Origin: Gammaproteobacteria bacterium
GTDB taxonomy: Bacteria > Pseudomonadota > Gammaproteobacteria > Pseudomonadales > Azotimanducaceae
Length of the DNA stretch: 43,125 nt
NCBI GenBank assembly: GCA_018656865.1
Contig: JABHYO010000116.1
Span: 1 to 43,125 of the forward strand
Direction of reading: 5' to 3'
In this document: piece after piece, positions 16,170 to 23,135 of the stretch
Numbering within the stretch: the stretch's first letter is position 1
Layout of the letters: every line of letters begins with the position of its first letter
Program-made: the position numbers and the translations under genes
The notes under the pieces: model-generated
What the model was told of the DNA's origin: nothing
Databases searched by the model: none
Seen by the model: the letters and a program-made list of their open reading frames with translations, nothing else

Positions 16170-16608
16170 AGCGCAGTTGTCGCCACCCCTCGAAAACGAC
16201 TATTGCCACCGCATTAGCCAGATTCAGGCTTCGGGAATGCGCCTTCATGGGTATACGCAGGCTGCTGAATCGACGACGAACCTGATCGGGCAGCCCTCTT
16301 GTTTCGGGGCCAAACAGGAATATATCGTCGCGCATGAATTGCGGTTCGTCGTAGCTCGACTGACCTTTGGTTGAGATAGCGAAGACCCGGCTCGAATCCC
16401 TGTCGCCGAGTAGATCATCAAGAGAATCGTGAATTTGCACACTGGCAAATTCGCTGTAGTCCAGACCTGCACGTCGCAGCAGTTTGTTGTCCATGTCAAA
16501 ACCGAGTGGCCGGATCAGGTGTAATCGGCAGCCGGTATTGGCGCAGAGGCGAATAATGTTTCCAGTGTTGGGTGGAATCTCAGGTTCATATAGCACTATA
16601 TCGAACAT
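16159..16608 (-). CDS. trmL: tRNA (cytidine(34)-2'-O)-methyltransferase TrmL
   Basis: The 149-aa SPOUT methyltransferase modifies the ribose at position 34 of tRNA-Leu isoacceptors in E. coli. The TrmL/YibK pattern is intact: EPEIPPNTGNIIR (8-20), FGPETRGLP (99-107) and RSLNLANAVAI (126-136), which form the knotted AdoMet site. Length matches YibK (157 aa). It starts 11 nt after the ntrC stop, without a canonical Shine-Dalgarno, and may be translated with ntrC. In E. coli it is adjacent to the secB-gpsA-cysE region, so the placement beside secB is conserved. Confidence 0.96.
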   Translation of the reverse strand: MFDIVLYEPEIPPNTGNIIRLCANTGCRLHLIRPLGFDMDNKLLRRAGLDYSEFASVQIHDSLDDLLGDRDSSRVFAISTKGQSSYDEPQFMRDDIFLFGPETRGLPDQVRRRFSSLRIPMKAHSRSLNLANAVAIVVFEGWRQLRFIE

Positions 16609-16619
16609 GACCGTGGGGG

Positions 16620-18044
16620 TTATTCGACGAGGCCGTCTTCGGCCAGGCCCAACTCAGCAATTTTCCTCGTCAGGGTATTCCTGCCCCAGCCCAGCAGGAT
16701 TGAAGCATCCTTTTTTCGCCCTCCGGTCTGTGTCAGCGCAGACTGAATCATAATTCGCTCAAATCGAGGGACCGCATTGAGGAGTACACCGGGTTCACCC
16801 GGTTTTGTGTTGGAAAGCTGCTGACTCGCCCAGGCACGCAGAGCCTTTTCCCAGTCGGCACCCTGTACGGTCTGTTCCGGCTCGGAATCGAGAAGGTCGG
16901 GAGGCAGATCCTGGATCATTACAGTCGGCGATGTCGCCATTACGGCAATCCAGCGACAGGCATTTTCGAGCTGCCGTACGTTGCCTGGCCATGGCATTTC
17001 TGCGAGGTAGTCCAGTGTTTCTGGCAGAAGATGTTTAGGTTCTTCTCCAATTTCTTTGGCTGCGCTTGCGAGAAAATGTGCTGCCAGCGTCGGAATATCC
17101 TCACGTCGCTCGGAAAGTGTTGGTAGATGAATTCGGATGACGTTGAGTCGGTGGAACAGATCTTCACGAAACAGGTTCTGACTGACGAGTTCTTCGAGGT
17201 TCTGGTGCGTTGCGGCAATAATGCGAACATTCGACCTGAGTGGTTCATGGCCCCCAACTCGGTAGTATTCTCCATCGGATAGCACTCTTAAGAGCCGTGT
17301 CTGAGTTTCTGGTGGCATATCACCAATTTCATCTAGAAAGAGCGTCCCGCCTCTTGCCTGCTCGAATCTGCCCTGTCGGGTGTGACTGGCTCCGGTAAAC
17401 GAGCCTTTCTCGTGACCGAAAAGTTCCGATTCAACCAGATCATGCGGGATGGCTGCCATGTTAAGGGGTACAAAGGGAGCCGCGGCCCGAGTGCTGTGCT
17501 TGTGCAGTGCATGAGCGACTCGTTCTTTACCTGTTCCCGATTGGCCATTGATTAGTACGGTGACATTGGATTTGGATAATCTGCCGATGGCACGGAAGAC
17601 TTCCTGCATTGCCGGTGCTCTGCCGATGATTTCAACGTCGTCATCCGGCTCGGCCTTGTGGGTACTGGTGGAGGCTTTAACCTGTGCCAGAGCACGACCG
17701 ACGACGTCGATCGCCTCATCGACTTCGAAGGGTTTCGGCAGGTATTCGAATGCTCCACTCTGGATTGAAGAAACGGCACTGTCGAGGTCGGAATGGGCAG
17801 TCATGACAATAACAGGCAGGTCGGGATTACTCGACTTCAGGGCTGACATGAGCTCCAGACCGTCTGCACCGGGCATCCTGATATCCGTGATCACGACATC
17901 GGGCACCGACTTTTGGATGCTGTCTAATACTTCTTCTGCGCTTTCAAACGTGTCGACCTGCCAGCCGTTCTGCGTCAGTGCTCTCTCCAGCACCCAGCGG
18001 ATAGAGCGTTCGTCGTCAACAACCCAGACGCGGTCTGTACTCAT
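16620..18044 (-). CDS. ntrC: Nitrogen regulator NtrC (sigma-54 activator)
   Basis: This 474-aa response regulator activates sigma-54 promoters such as glnA under nitrogen limitation. The receiver domain has phospho-acceptor D54 (VITDIRMPG). The AAA+ domain carries Walker A GQSGTGKE (~168-175), the sigma-54-contacting GSFTGA loop and Walker B GGTLFLDEIGD. The C-terminal Fis-type helix-turn-helix (ALTQTGGRKKDASILLGWG...) binds the GCACC-N5-GGTGC sites found at 19258, 21605 and 21635. ntrB overlaps it by 4 nt (ATGA), and the trmL gene follows 11 nt on. Confidence 0.98.
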   Translation of the reverse strand: MSTDRVWVVDDERSIRWVLERALTQNGWQVDTFESAEEVLDSIQKSVPDVVITDIRMPGADGLELMSALKSSNPDLPVIVMTAHSDLDSAVSSIQSGAFEYLPKPFEVDEAIDVVGRALAQVKASTSTHKAEPDDDVEIIGRAPAMQEVFRAIGRLSKSNVTVLINGQSGTGKERVAHALHKHSTRAAAPFVPLNMAAIPHDLVESELFGHEKGSFTGASHTRQGRFEQARGGTLFLDEIGDMPPETQTRLLRVLSDGEYYRVGGHEPLRSNVRIIAATHQNLEELVSQNLFREDLFHRLNVIRIHLPTLSERREDIPTLAAHFLASAAKEIGEEPKHLLPETLDYLAEMPWPGNVRQLENACRWIAVMATSPTVMIQDLPPDLLDSEPEQTVQGADWEKALRAWASQQLSNTKPGEPGVLLNAVPRFERIMIQSALTQTGGRKKDASILLGWGRNTLTRKIAELGLAEDGLVE

Positions 18045-19141
18045 GATAGCTGCTCCAATGGTATGTAGATTTTGAAAACGGTATCTCCAGGAATGCTGGT
18101 GAATTCCAGCATCCCCCGATGCTGACTGATAATTGACTGGGCCAGTGACAGACCGAGTCCGGTACCGCCAGGGCGCCCGGAGATCATCGGGTAGAAAAGA
18201 TGCTCCCGTATGTCTTCGTCAATGCCAGGACCGTTGTCGGCGATATCGATTCGAAGAACGACCTTGTGTCGCTTTCCAGTGATAGTGAACTGTCGATCTA
18301 TTCGCGTGGTCAATGTAATTTGGGGGTTGTCCGTGTTAACAAGGAATTGCATGGCGTTGCGCGTAATGTTGAGCAATGCCTGCAGCATGAGTCCCGGGTC
18401 GACCTCAACCTCGGGGATGCTGGGATCGTAGTCTCGTTTGAAGTGGTAGGTATCGTCAGCTTCAAGTTCGATCAGCTTGCAGATCCTCTCCAGAAGGACA
18501 TGAATATTGATAGGTTGCATCTCGGGGATGGCGTTGGGCCCCAGCATCCGGTCGACGAGGGAGGTCAGGCGATCAGTTTCCTTGATGATGATGTCCGTAT
18601 ATTCGGTTAGAGACTGCTGCGGCAGTTCTTTCTCCAGTAATTGTGCTGATCCTTTGATGCCACCGAGTGGATTCTTGATCTCGTGAGCCAGGCCACGAAC
18701 CATCTGCCGGGTTATCTCATGATGCTCATTGAGAGCAGCATCCCGGTCGATACGAAGATACCTGTCCATGGGGGTGAATTCGACTAGTGCCTGGCGGGTG
18801 CCGAGAATCGGCGTAACAGTGACGTCCACTGTTACATCCTCGTTTTTGCCTGGGACAATTAACTGTAGTTGTCTGAGCGTGTAAACCTGGTCAGTCGACA
18901 GTGCAGTGGTGACGATCGCGGCCAGTTCTGTTCCGTTGGCGACCATGGACGTCAGGCATTTTTCGCGCATATGCTCCGATGACTCCTGGAGGAGATTTTC
19001 GGCAGCCTGGTTTGAGAACAAAATGGCCAGATTCTCATCCAGCATCAGGATGGCTGTACTGAGATTACCAAGGACGCGATCACTCATATCGGTCGCGACA
19101 CTGTCTGGTTTGCTTTTGACGGGTTGGTTTGAGTAGCTCAT
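18041..19141 (-). CDS. ntrB: Nitrogen sensor kinase NtrB
   Basis: This 366-aa cytosolic histidine kinase/phosphatase phosphorylates NtrC and is controlled by PII. It has an N-terminal PAS domain (~20-130), the phosphorylated H153 in GLAHEIKNPLGG, an N-box and the G-boxes ADNGPGI and GGTGLGL. The start is uncertain: ATG 19141 (MSYSNQ) is chosen, with ATG 19087 also possible; none has a strong Shine-Dalgarno. The 4-nt ATGA overlap with ntrC implies coupling. An NtrC dyad with an overlapping possible -35 lies 117 nt upstream, pointing to autoregulation. Confidence 0.95.
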   Translation of the reverse strand: MSYSNQPVKSKPDSVATDMSDRVLGNLSTAILMLDENLAILFSNQAAENLLQESSEHMREKCLTSMVANGTELAAIVTTALSTDQVYTLRQLQLIVPGKNEDVTVDVTVTPILGTRQALVEFTPMDRYLRIDRDAALNEHHEITRQMVRGLAHEIKNPLGGIKGSAQLLEKELPQQSLTEYTDIIIKETDRLTSLVDRMLGPNAIPEMQPINIHVLLERICKLIELEADDTYHFKRDYDPSIPEVEVDPGLMLQALLNITRNAMQFLVNTDNPQITLTTRIDRQFTITGKRHKVVLRIDIADNGPGIDEDIREHLFYPMISGRPGGTGLGLSLAQSIISQHRGMLEFTSIPGDTVFKIYIPLEQLS

Positions 19142-19236
19142 TGTTGAGCTGGGTTTGCAAGAAATGCACCAGAAAAGCACTGTGGCTGGCAGATACCGTC
19201 ATTGTGGTCTTCCAGGGGCAAAAGCGGAAACGGATA

Positions 19237-19265
19237 GTATCAGAGTCTGGCGGTTAACGCACCAA
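19237..19265 (-). promoter_or_regulatory. Possible sigma-70 promoter of ntrBC
   Basis: On the minus strand TTGGTG (19265-19260) and TGATAC (19242-19237) are separated by 17 bp. The -35 overlaps the left half of the NtrC dyad at 19258-19274. This layout would let NtrC repress its own operon, as at E. coli glnLp, but both hexamers are only moderate matches. Confidence 0.35.
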
Positions 19266-19274
19266 TATGGTGCG
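19258..19274. promoter_or_regulatory. NtrC-binding site upstream of ntrBC
   Basis: A perfect dyad, C-GCACC-AATAT-GGTGC-G, matches the NtrC consensus (TGCACC-N5-GGTGCA) in all core positions. It lies between the DUF4124 gene (stop at 19291) and ntrB. Confidence 0.85.
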
Positions 19275-19290
19275 CGAATAGTGAGATTCT

Positions 19291-19818
19291 CTAATTGGCT
19301 CGGTGCAGCTTGCTGAAGCGCAGCATGTTGATGCTGGAGGAAGGTCCCTCAGAGACAACCTCTCCATCTGCATCAACCACGCGAAGCAGAAATTCATGTG
19401 TACCCCGATCTATATTAGAGAGAGAGACGGGACCGCTGCTGGATAGCCGTCTTATCACAAGGTCGTCCATCAGCAGTTCGGCCTTGTGACCGATCCTGAG
19501 AGAAGGCTCGATGGAGGCTGTCAGCGTCAGACTCCCCGTATTGTCACGGACTGCAGAGCCGCTTGTGGGCTCGGTGATTACGAGTTCGTATCCCATGGAC
19601 TCGACATTGGGTTCCTTGTTCTCAGAGGCCTTCTTAAGCCTGCGTTTGATGACAGGGTCACTAAAAGTCACCGTTTCTCTGACTTCGATTTTTTCACTAC
19701 TGGGTAGTTGCTGATCTGAAAAGGAGGGCACGCCTTCCTCGTCTACATCCCGGTAGATATCCTCGGCGGCTGCGCTCGTGCAGATAATGGCGAGCAGTAT
19801 GGGTATGGCTTGAATCAT
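19291..19818 (-). CDS. DUF4124-type exported protein
   Basis: This 175-aa protein has a signal peptide (MIQAIPILLAIICTSAAA) followed by the DUF4124 motif YRDVDEEGVPSFSDQQLP, where a Y-x-D/W-x-D-x-x-G-x-x-x-F/Y-S-D pattern is typical. The C-terminal ~90 residues look like an Ig-like beta domain (TEPTSGSAVRDNTGSLTLTASI, then SEGPSSSINMLR). It is probably periplasmic; the function is not known. ATG 19818 is preferred to 19839 because AGCAGG lies upstream and the signal peptide begins there. A gene of this type lies between glnA and ntrB in Pseudomonas; its link to nitrogen control is only positional. Confidence 0.85.
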   Translation of the reverse strand: MIQAIPILLAIICTSAAAEDIYRDVDEEGVPSFSDQQLPSSEKIEVRETVTFSDPVIKRRLKKASENKEPNVESMGYELVITEPTSGSAVRDNTGSLTLTASIEPSLRIGHKAELLMDDLVIRRLSSSGPVSLSNIDRGTHEFLLRVVDADGEVVSEGPSSSINMLRFSKLHRAN

Positions 19819-19871
19819 GTCGAAGCCTGCTGGTTGCATCAGTTGTGATCATTGTCGAATGAAACCGGGAT

Positions 19872-19897
19872 AAAAAAAAGCCCCTCTGATGAGGGGC
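19872..19897 (-). terminator. Rho-independent terminator after glnA
   Basis: On the minus strand GCCCCTC-ATCA-GAGGGGC (19897-19880) is followed by eight U residues (19879-19872). It ends the glnA transcript and its structured 3' region, before the DUF4124 gene. Confidence 0.95.
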
Positions 19898-20052
19898 GTT
19901 CAGCATAAGTTCAGTCTCTGATCGAGCGCTCCGGATCTGGCGGTCCGACGTATCGGATGATCCGGTCGCAGATTAATTGCTGAAGGCCATTAATCTGGCG
20001 TGAGCGCGGCAAGCCGCGCGACCCGGGGAAAAATGCAGGACCGCATTTTTCC
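19898..20052 (-). ncRNA. Structured glnA 3' region, possible 3'UTR-derived sRNA
   Basis: Between the glnA stop and its terminator lie four inverted repeats: GGAAAAATGC/GCATTTTTCC (20027-20052, immediately after the stop), GCGCGGC/GCCGCGC (20004-20019), CAGATTAAT/ATTAATCTG (19969-19997) and CCGGATC/GATCCGG (19931-19965). The last encloses the 18-mer shared with 7424-7441. E. coli processes a small RNA (GlnZ) from the glnA 3'UTR, and this layout suggests something analogous. No homology to GlnZ is claimed. Confidence 0.4.
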
Positions 20053-21465
20053 TTATACAGAGTAGTACATCTCGAACTCGATAGGGTGAGTGCTCATGTT
20101 GAGCATTTCGACTTCTTCGCGCTTCAGTTCGATGTAACCGTCGATCATGCCGTCAGTGAAGACATCGCCTTGCCTCAGGAAATCACGATCCTGATCGAGT
20201 TCGTCCAGCGCCTGCTCAAGAGAAGAGCAGACACTTGGCAGATCCTTGATCTCCTCAGCCGGCAGATCGTAAAGATCCTTGTCCAGTGGCCCGACGGGCT
20301 CGATCTTGTTCTTGATGCCATCAAGACCCGCCATCAGCATTGAGGCGAACATGAGGTATGGGTTGGCAGTACAGTCGCCGTAACGAACCTCAATTCGAAT
20401 ACCATTCGGGCTACCACCCTGTACATAGGGGATACGAATTGAGGCGGATCGATTCAGTGCCGAGTAAACCAATAGCAAAGGTGCCTCGAAGCCTGGTACG
20501 AGTCGCTTGTAGGAGTTGGTCGACGCATTTGCGAAAGCGTTAATTGCGCGAGAATGTTTGATAATGCCGCCGATATAGTAGAGAGCTTCCTGGGAGAGGT
20601 TGCCATAACCGTCACCGGCAAAAAGATTGGTGCCATCCTTCCAGACAGACTGGTGACAATGCATACCGTTACCGTTGTCGCCGACCAGCGGCTTAGGCAT
20701 GAAGGTTGCGGTCTTGCCGTAGGCATGCGCTACGTTGTGTACGCAATACTTGTAGATCTGAACCTCGTCGCCCTTCTGAACCAGCGTGTTGAATTTGGCA
20801 CCGATTTCTCCCTGTCCGGCAGTACCGACCTCATGGTGGTGCAGGTCGATATCGAGGCCCATAGCCTCCATCGCTGTACACATGCTGTTTCGAATATCGA
20901 GCTGGGAATCGACCGGCGGAACAGGGAAGTAGCCGCCCTTGACGCCAGGCCTGTGGCCGATGTTGCCACCATCGAAGTGCGCGTGGCTCATCCATGCAGC
21001 CTCTTCAGATTCGATCTGATACATGGCGTTACCCATGTCGTTTCTGTACTTAACATCATCAAAAATAAAGAATTCGGGTTCCGGACCGAAGTAGGCCGTG
21101 TCGCCAATTCCGGTGGCTTGAAGATAAGCTTCCGCTCGCTTGGCCACACCGCGGGGGTCGCGATCGTAACCTTGCAATGTGCTGGGCTCGACGATGTCGC
21201 ATCGAAGATTAACAGTCGTTTCTTCTGTGAACGGGTCAACGACAGATGTCGCATCATCCGGCATCAGGATCATGTCTGCCTCGTTGATGGCCTTCCAGCC
21301 CGCGATTGATGAGCCGTCAAACATGGCACCGATTTCGAAGAATTCTTCATCGATTTTCGAGGCACGGTTGGTGACGTGTTGTTCCTTGCCGCGAGGATCG
21401 GTAAAACGGAGGTCTACCCATCTCGCATCGTGTTCTTTAATTAAGCCCAGAGTCTTCTCTGACAT
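20053..21465 (-). CDS. glnA: Glutamine synthetase type I
   Basis: This 470-aa GSI-beta enzyme makes glutamine from glutamate, ammonia and ATP. The pattern includes [10 protein letters not shown] (~48-57), the ATP-binding region, the metal-binding EPEFFIFDD and [10 protein letters not shown] motifs, and the adenylylation tyrosine Y399 in [10 protein letters not shown]. So it is controlled by GlnE-type adenylylation. AGGAG lies 10 nt before the ATG. Upstream are a consensus sigma-54 promoter (21528-21543) and two NtrC dyads, so expression depends on NtrC. A terminator and structured 3' region follow. Nothing looks altered. Confidence 0.98.
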   Translation of the reverse strand: MSEKTLGLIKEHDARWVDLRFTDPRGKEQHVTNRASKIDEEFFEIGAMFDGSSIAGWKAINEADMILMPDDATSVVDPFTEETTVNLRCDIVEPSTLQGYDRDPRGVAKRAEAYLQATGIGDTAYFGPEPEFFIFDDVKYRNDMGNAMYQIESEEAAWMSHAHFDGGNIGHRPGVKGGYFPVPPVDSQLDIRNSMCTAMEAMGLDIDLHHHEVGTAGQGEIGAKFNTLVQKGDEVQIYKYCVHNVAHAYGKTATFMPKPLVGDNGNGMHCHQSVWKDGTNLFAGDGYGNLSQEALYYIGGIIKHSRAINAFANASTNSYKRLVPGFEAPLLLVYSALNRSASIRIPYVQGGSPNGIRIEVRYGDCTANPYLMFASMLMAGLDGIKNKIEPVGPLDKDLYDLPAEEIKDLPSVCSSLEQALDELDQDRDFLRQGDVFTDGMIDGYIELKREEVEMLNMSTHPIEFEMYYSV

Positions 21466-21527
21466 TACTTGATTGCTCCTATTGCCGAGTGTATTTCGTA
21501 TCGCCCAAAGCGGTCCGGATAAAGGGG

Positions 21528-21543
21528 AGCAAAGAATATGCCA
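21528..21543 (-). promoter_or_regulatory. glnA: Sigma-54 promoter of glnA
   Basis: Minus strand TGGCAT-ATTC-TTTGCT reads as TGGCA-N6-TTGCT, the -24 GG and -12 GC elements of a sigma-54 promoter, with the correct spacing. Its -12 GC is about 64 nt upstream of the glnA ATG. It is followed upstream by two NtrC sites at 62-108 bp, the expected enhancer arrangement. Confidence 0.92.
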
Positions 21544-21604
21544 TCCCGGGTAATTAATAAATCATTGATTTTATGGGGTTTGTGGAGGTCCCAGGGTTTA
21601 CAGG

Positions 21605-21621
21605 CGCACCATATTGGTGCG
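21605..21621. promoter_or_regulatory. NtrC site 1 of glnA
   Basis: C-GCACC-ATATT-GGTGC-G is a perfect NtrC dyad. Its centre is ~77 bp upstream of the sigma-54 promoter and 30 bp from site 2, about three helical turns, suiting cooperative binding. Confidence 0.93.
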
Positions 21622-21634
21622 GTTGATTTTGGGG

Positions 21635-21651
21635 TGCACCGGTGTGGTGCT
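21635..21651. promoter_or_regulatory. NtrC site 2 of glnA
   Basis: T-GCACC-GGTGT-GGTGC-T is a second NtrC dyad with perfect half-sites. It overlaps the last bases of the tusA-like gene, which ends at 21650. Confidence 0.92.
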
Positions 21652-21877
21652 ATTTGTGTACCAGGATCCTAAAGCTAAGTTCTCTGCCTTCGGTACGATG
21701 TTCCAACATCTCATGACCATGGATCCGACACCAGGCCGGGATATCATTTAGAGTCCCCGGGTCGGTGCAGGTGACAATGATAGTGTCACCGCTTTCGAGC
21801 GAGGCTATTTTGTCCTGGGTTCGGATGACGGGCAGCGGGCATAGCAGGTGTCTGGCGTCGAGTTCGATTTCAGACAT
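21650..21877 (-). CDS. TusA-family sulfur carrier
   Basis: This 75-aa protein is a SirA/TusA/YedF-type sulfurtransferase. The active-site motif L-C-P-L-P-V-I-R has persulfide cysteine C13, followed by the typical LESGDTIIVTCTDPG strand. Such proteins carry a persulfide sulfur from cysteine desulfurase to an acceptor. It overlaps the upstream PP-loop gene by 8 nt (21870-21877), so the two are translationally linked. That context suggests it donates sulfur to the PP-loop enzyme. It is not the E. coli TusA in a tusBCD relay; no tusBCDE genes are in the window. Confidence 0.92.
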   Translation of the reverse strand: MSEIELDARHLLCPLPVIRTQDKIASLESGDTIIVTCTDPGTLNDIPAWCRIHGHEMLEHRTEGRELSFRILVHK

Positions 21878-22922
21878 GCCAGTTAGCCGGGATCTCTGAA
21901 GGCGGTATTGGTTTTACCGTGACTTCTTCCGGTTCTTCATCACCAGGCAATGTGATTGTCAGTGTGACCTCGTCTGAATCTCTCCCCTGGCTGTAGCGGG
22001 CTGTGATTCGCGCGGCGAACTCAAGATCCTCAGGTGTAGGATTGCCATCGACCAGTGTGATTGGTCCGCCATGCGATATCGTACGGATGGTTGGATAGCA
22101 CTTCTGGTAACCCTGCAGGTAGTGATTCTCGCCTTCCTCCCGACTGACAATTACCTTGTAGTGAGGTTTTGGCCTGAGATGTCTGCCGATCTTGAGCAGC
22201 ATGATGTCATCGAGTTCATAGCTTCGCTCACCTCGAGATTGCCAGAGGTCCGCAAGCTTGCCGGAATAAGCCTTGTCAGTGAGAAAGCAGCAACCACCGG
22301 CGGGCTGGGAATACTCTTCGAAGCCGAACGATTTAGCCAGGGCAATCTGCGGCTTGCGATTCCTGCCATGAAAGTCAAATAGCTGATCCCTATCGACCCA
22401 GCCTTCAAGCTCGGGTAGCGTCGGAGGCAGGTTCTTCGCACAGAGCGGACGAAGCAATCTGTCATCGGCGCCTGACTCCCTGGCAATGACCGGCATGGTG
22501 TCCTTGCGTTGAGACATTGGTCGCTGGCCGATCACCTCACCGGTAATGATGAAATCGAAGTCGTTCTCCACCATCTCGGCCCAGGCGACGGCCTTGTTTA
22601 CCATAAAGACCTTGCAGTCGAGACAGGGATTCAGGTTCTGTCCGTAACCGTGCTTTGGGTTGAAGACAACATCCTTGTACTCGTCAATGACATCGACGAT
22701 ATGCAGTTTGATACCGAGTTGTTCGGCGACCCAGAGTGCGTTATTGCGCTTTTCCTTCTTTCTGGCTTTGGCCCTGATGGCATGTGTGTGTCCCTCGACA
22801 CAGAAACCTGTGAAGAAGTTGATTCCTTCGACGTGAATACCCTGGTCGAGAATGACCTTGGTTGCCAACATGGAGTCTAGGCCACCGGATATCAGGGAAA
22901 CCGCTTTGCGCTGTTCATTCAT
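21870..22922 (-). CDS. PP-loop ATPase with NFACT-R-like C-terminal domain
   Basis: This 350-aa protein belongs to the PP-loop (ThiI/MnmA/TilS) superfamily. The ATP loop is SGGLDS (12-17), with a C100-x-x-C103 pair (NPCLDCK), an FIITGEV-GQRPMSQ region (125-138), and C211-C212 (GGCCFL). The C-terminal part (~240-320; LKIGRHLRP, then VSREEGENHYL) resembles the NFACT-R-like domain fused to ThiI-like proteins. No THUMP domain is present, so it is not a standard ThiI, although Pseudomonas has thiI at this position between typA and glnA. A tRNA or other RNA thiolation role, fed by the overlapping TusA-like protein, is inferred. It has TATAAT only 9 nt before the ATG, so it may be leaderless. Confidence 0.82.
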   Translation of the reverse strand: MNEQRKAVSLISGGLDSMLATKVILDQGIHVEGINFFTGFCVEGHTHAIRAKARKKEKRNNALWVAEQLGIKLHIVDVIDEYKDVVFNPKHGYGQNLNPCLDCKVFMVNKAVAWAEMVENDFDFIITGEVIGQRPMSQRKDTMPVIARESGADDRLLRPLCAKNLPPTLPELEGWVDRDQLFDFHGRNRKPQIALAKSFGFEEYSQPAGGCCFLTDKAYSGKLADLWQSRGERSYELDDIMLLKIGRHLRPKPHYKVIVSREEGENHYLQGYQKCYPTIRTISHGGPITLVDGNPTPEDLEFAARITARYSQGRDSDEVTLTITLPGDEEPEEVTVKPIPPSEIPANWHV

Positions 22923-22931
22923 AGGGCGCGC

Positions 22932-22937
22932 ATTATA
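22932..22937 (-). promoter_or_regulatory. -10 of the PP-loop gene
   Basis: Minus strand TATAAT (22937-22932) is followed by GCGCGCCCT and then the ATG at 22922. Transcription would begin within ~3 nt of the start codon, giving a leaderless or nearly leaderless mRNA. The -35 is weak. The 13-mer TATAATGCGCGCC is shared with typA. Confidence 0.65.
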
Positions 22938-23076
22938 CCTATTGGAACGGAGAGTCGTGAGTCTGATCTGTCTAAATTGGTAAGATGCAGGGCCTCACGG
23001 AATCAGCGGGGTGTCGGTCCTTGGATGGCCCATCATCGCTATTGATAAGCCATGCTCTCAGCTTTTTCTGATTCAA

Positions 23077-23102
23077 CGCGCATTATATGGATATAATGCG
23101 CG
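23077..23102 (+). promoter_or_regulatory. Palindromic -10 of typA
   Basis: A 12-bp perfect inverted repeat (CGCGCATTATAT and its complement, loop GG) contains a consensus -10 TATAAT at 23092-23097 for typA, and by symmetry one on the minus strand. The GCGCGCC discriminator is GC-rich, as in promoters under stringent control. No good -35 is seen. Confidence 0.65.
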
Positions 23103-23135
23103 CCTTTTTAAGGGCGACCGACCGGCGCAAACCTC

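Noticed and set aside
20554-21309. 251-aa ORF on the plus strand over glnA
   Set aside because: It is antisense to the highly conserved glnA coding frame, with no recognisable domains and no Shine-Dalgarno; it is a shadow of glnA codon usage.
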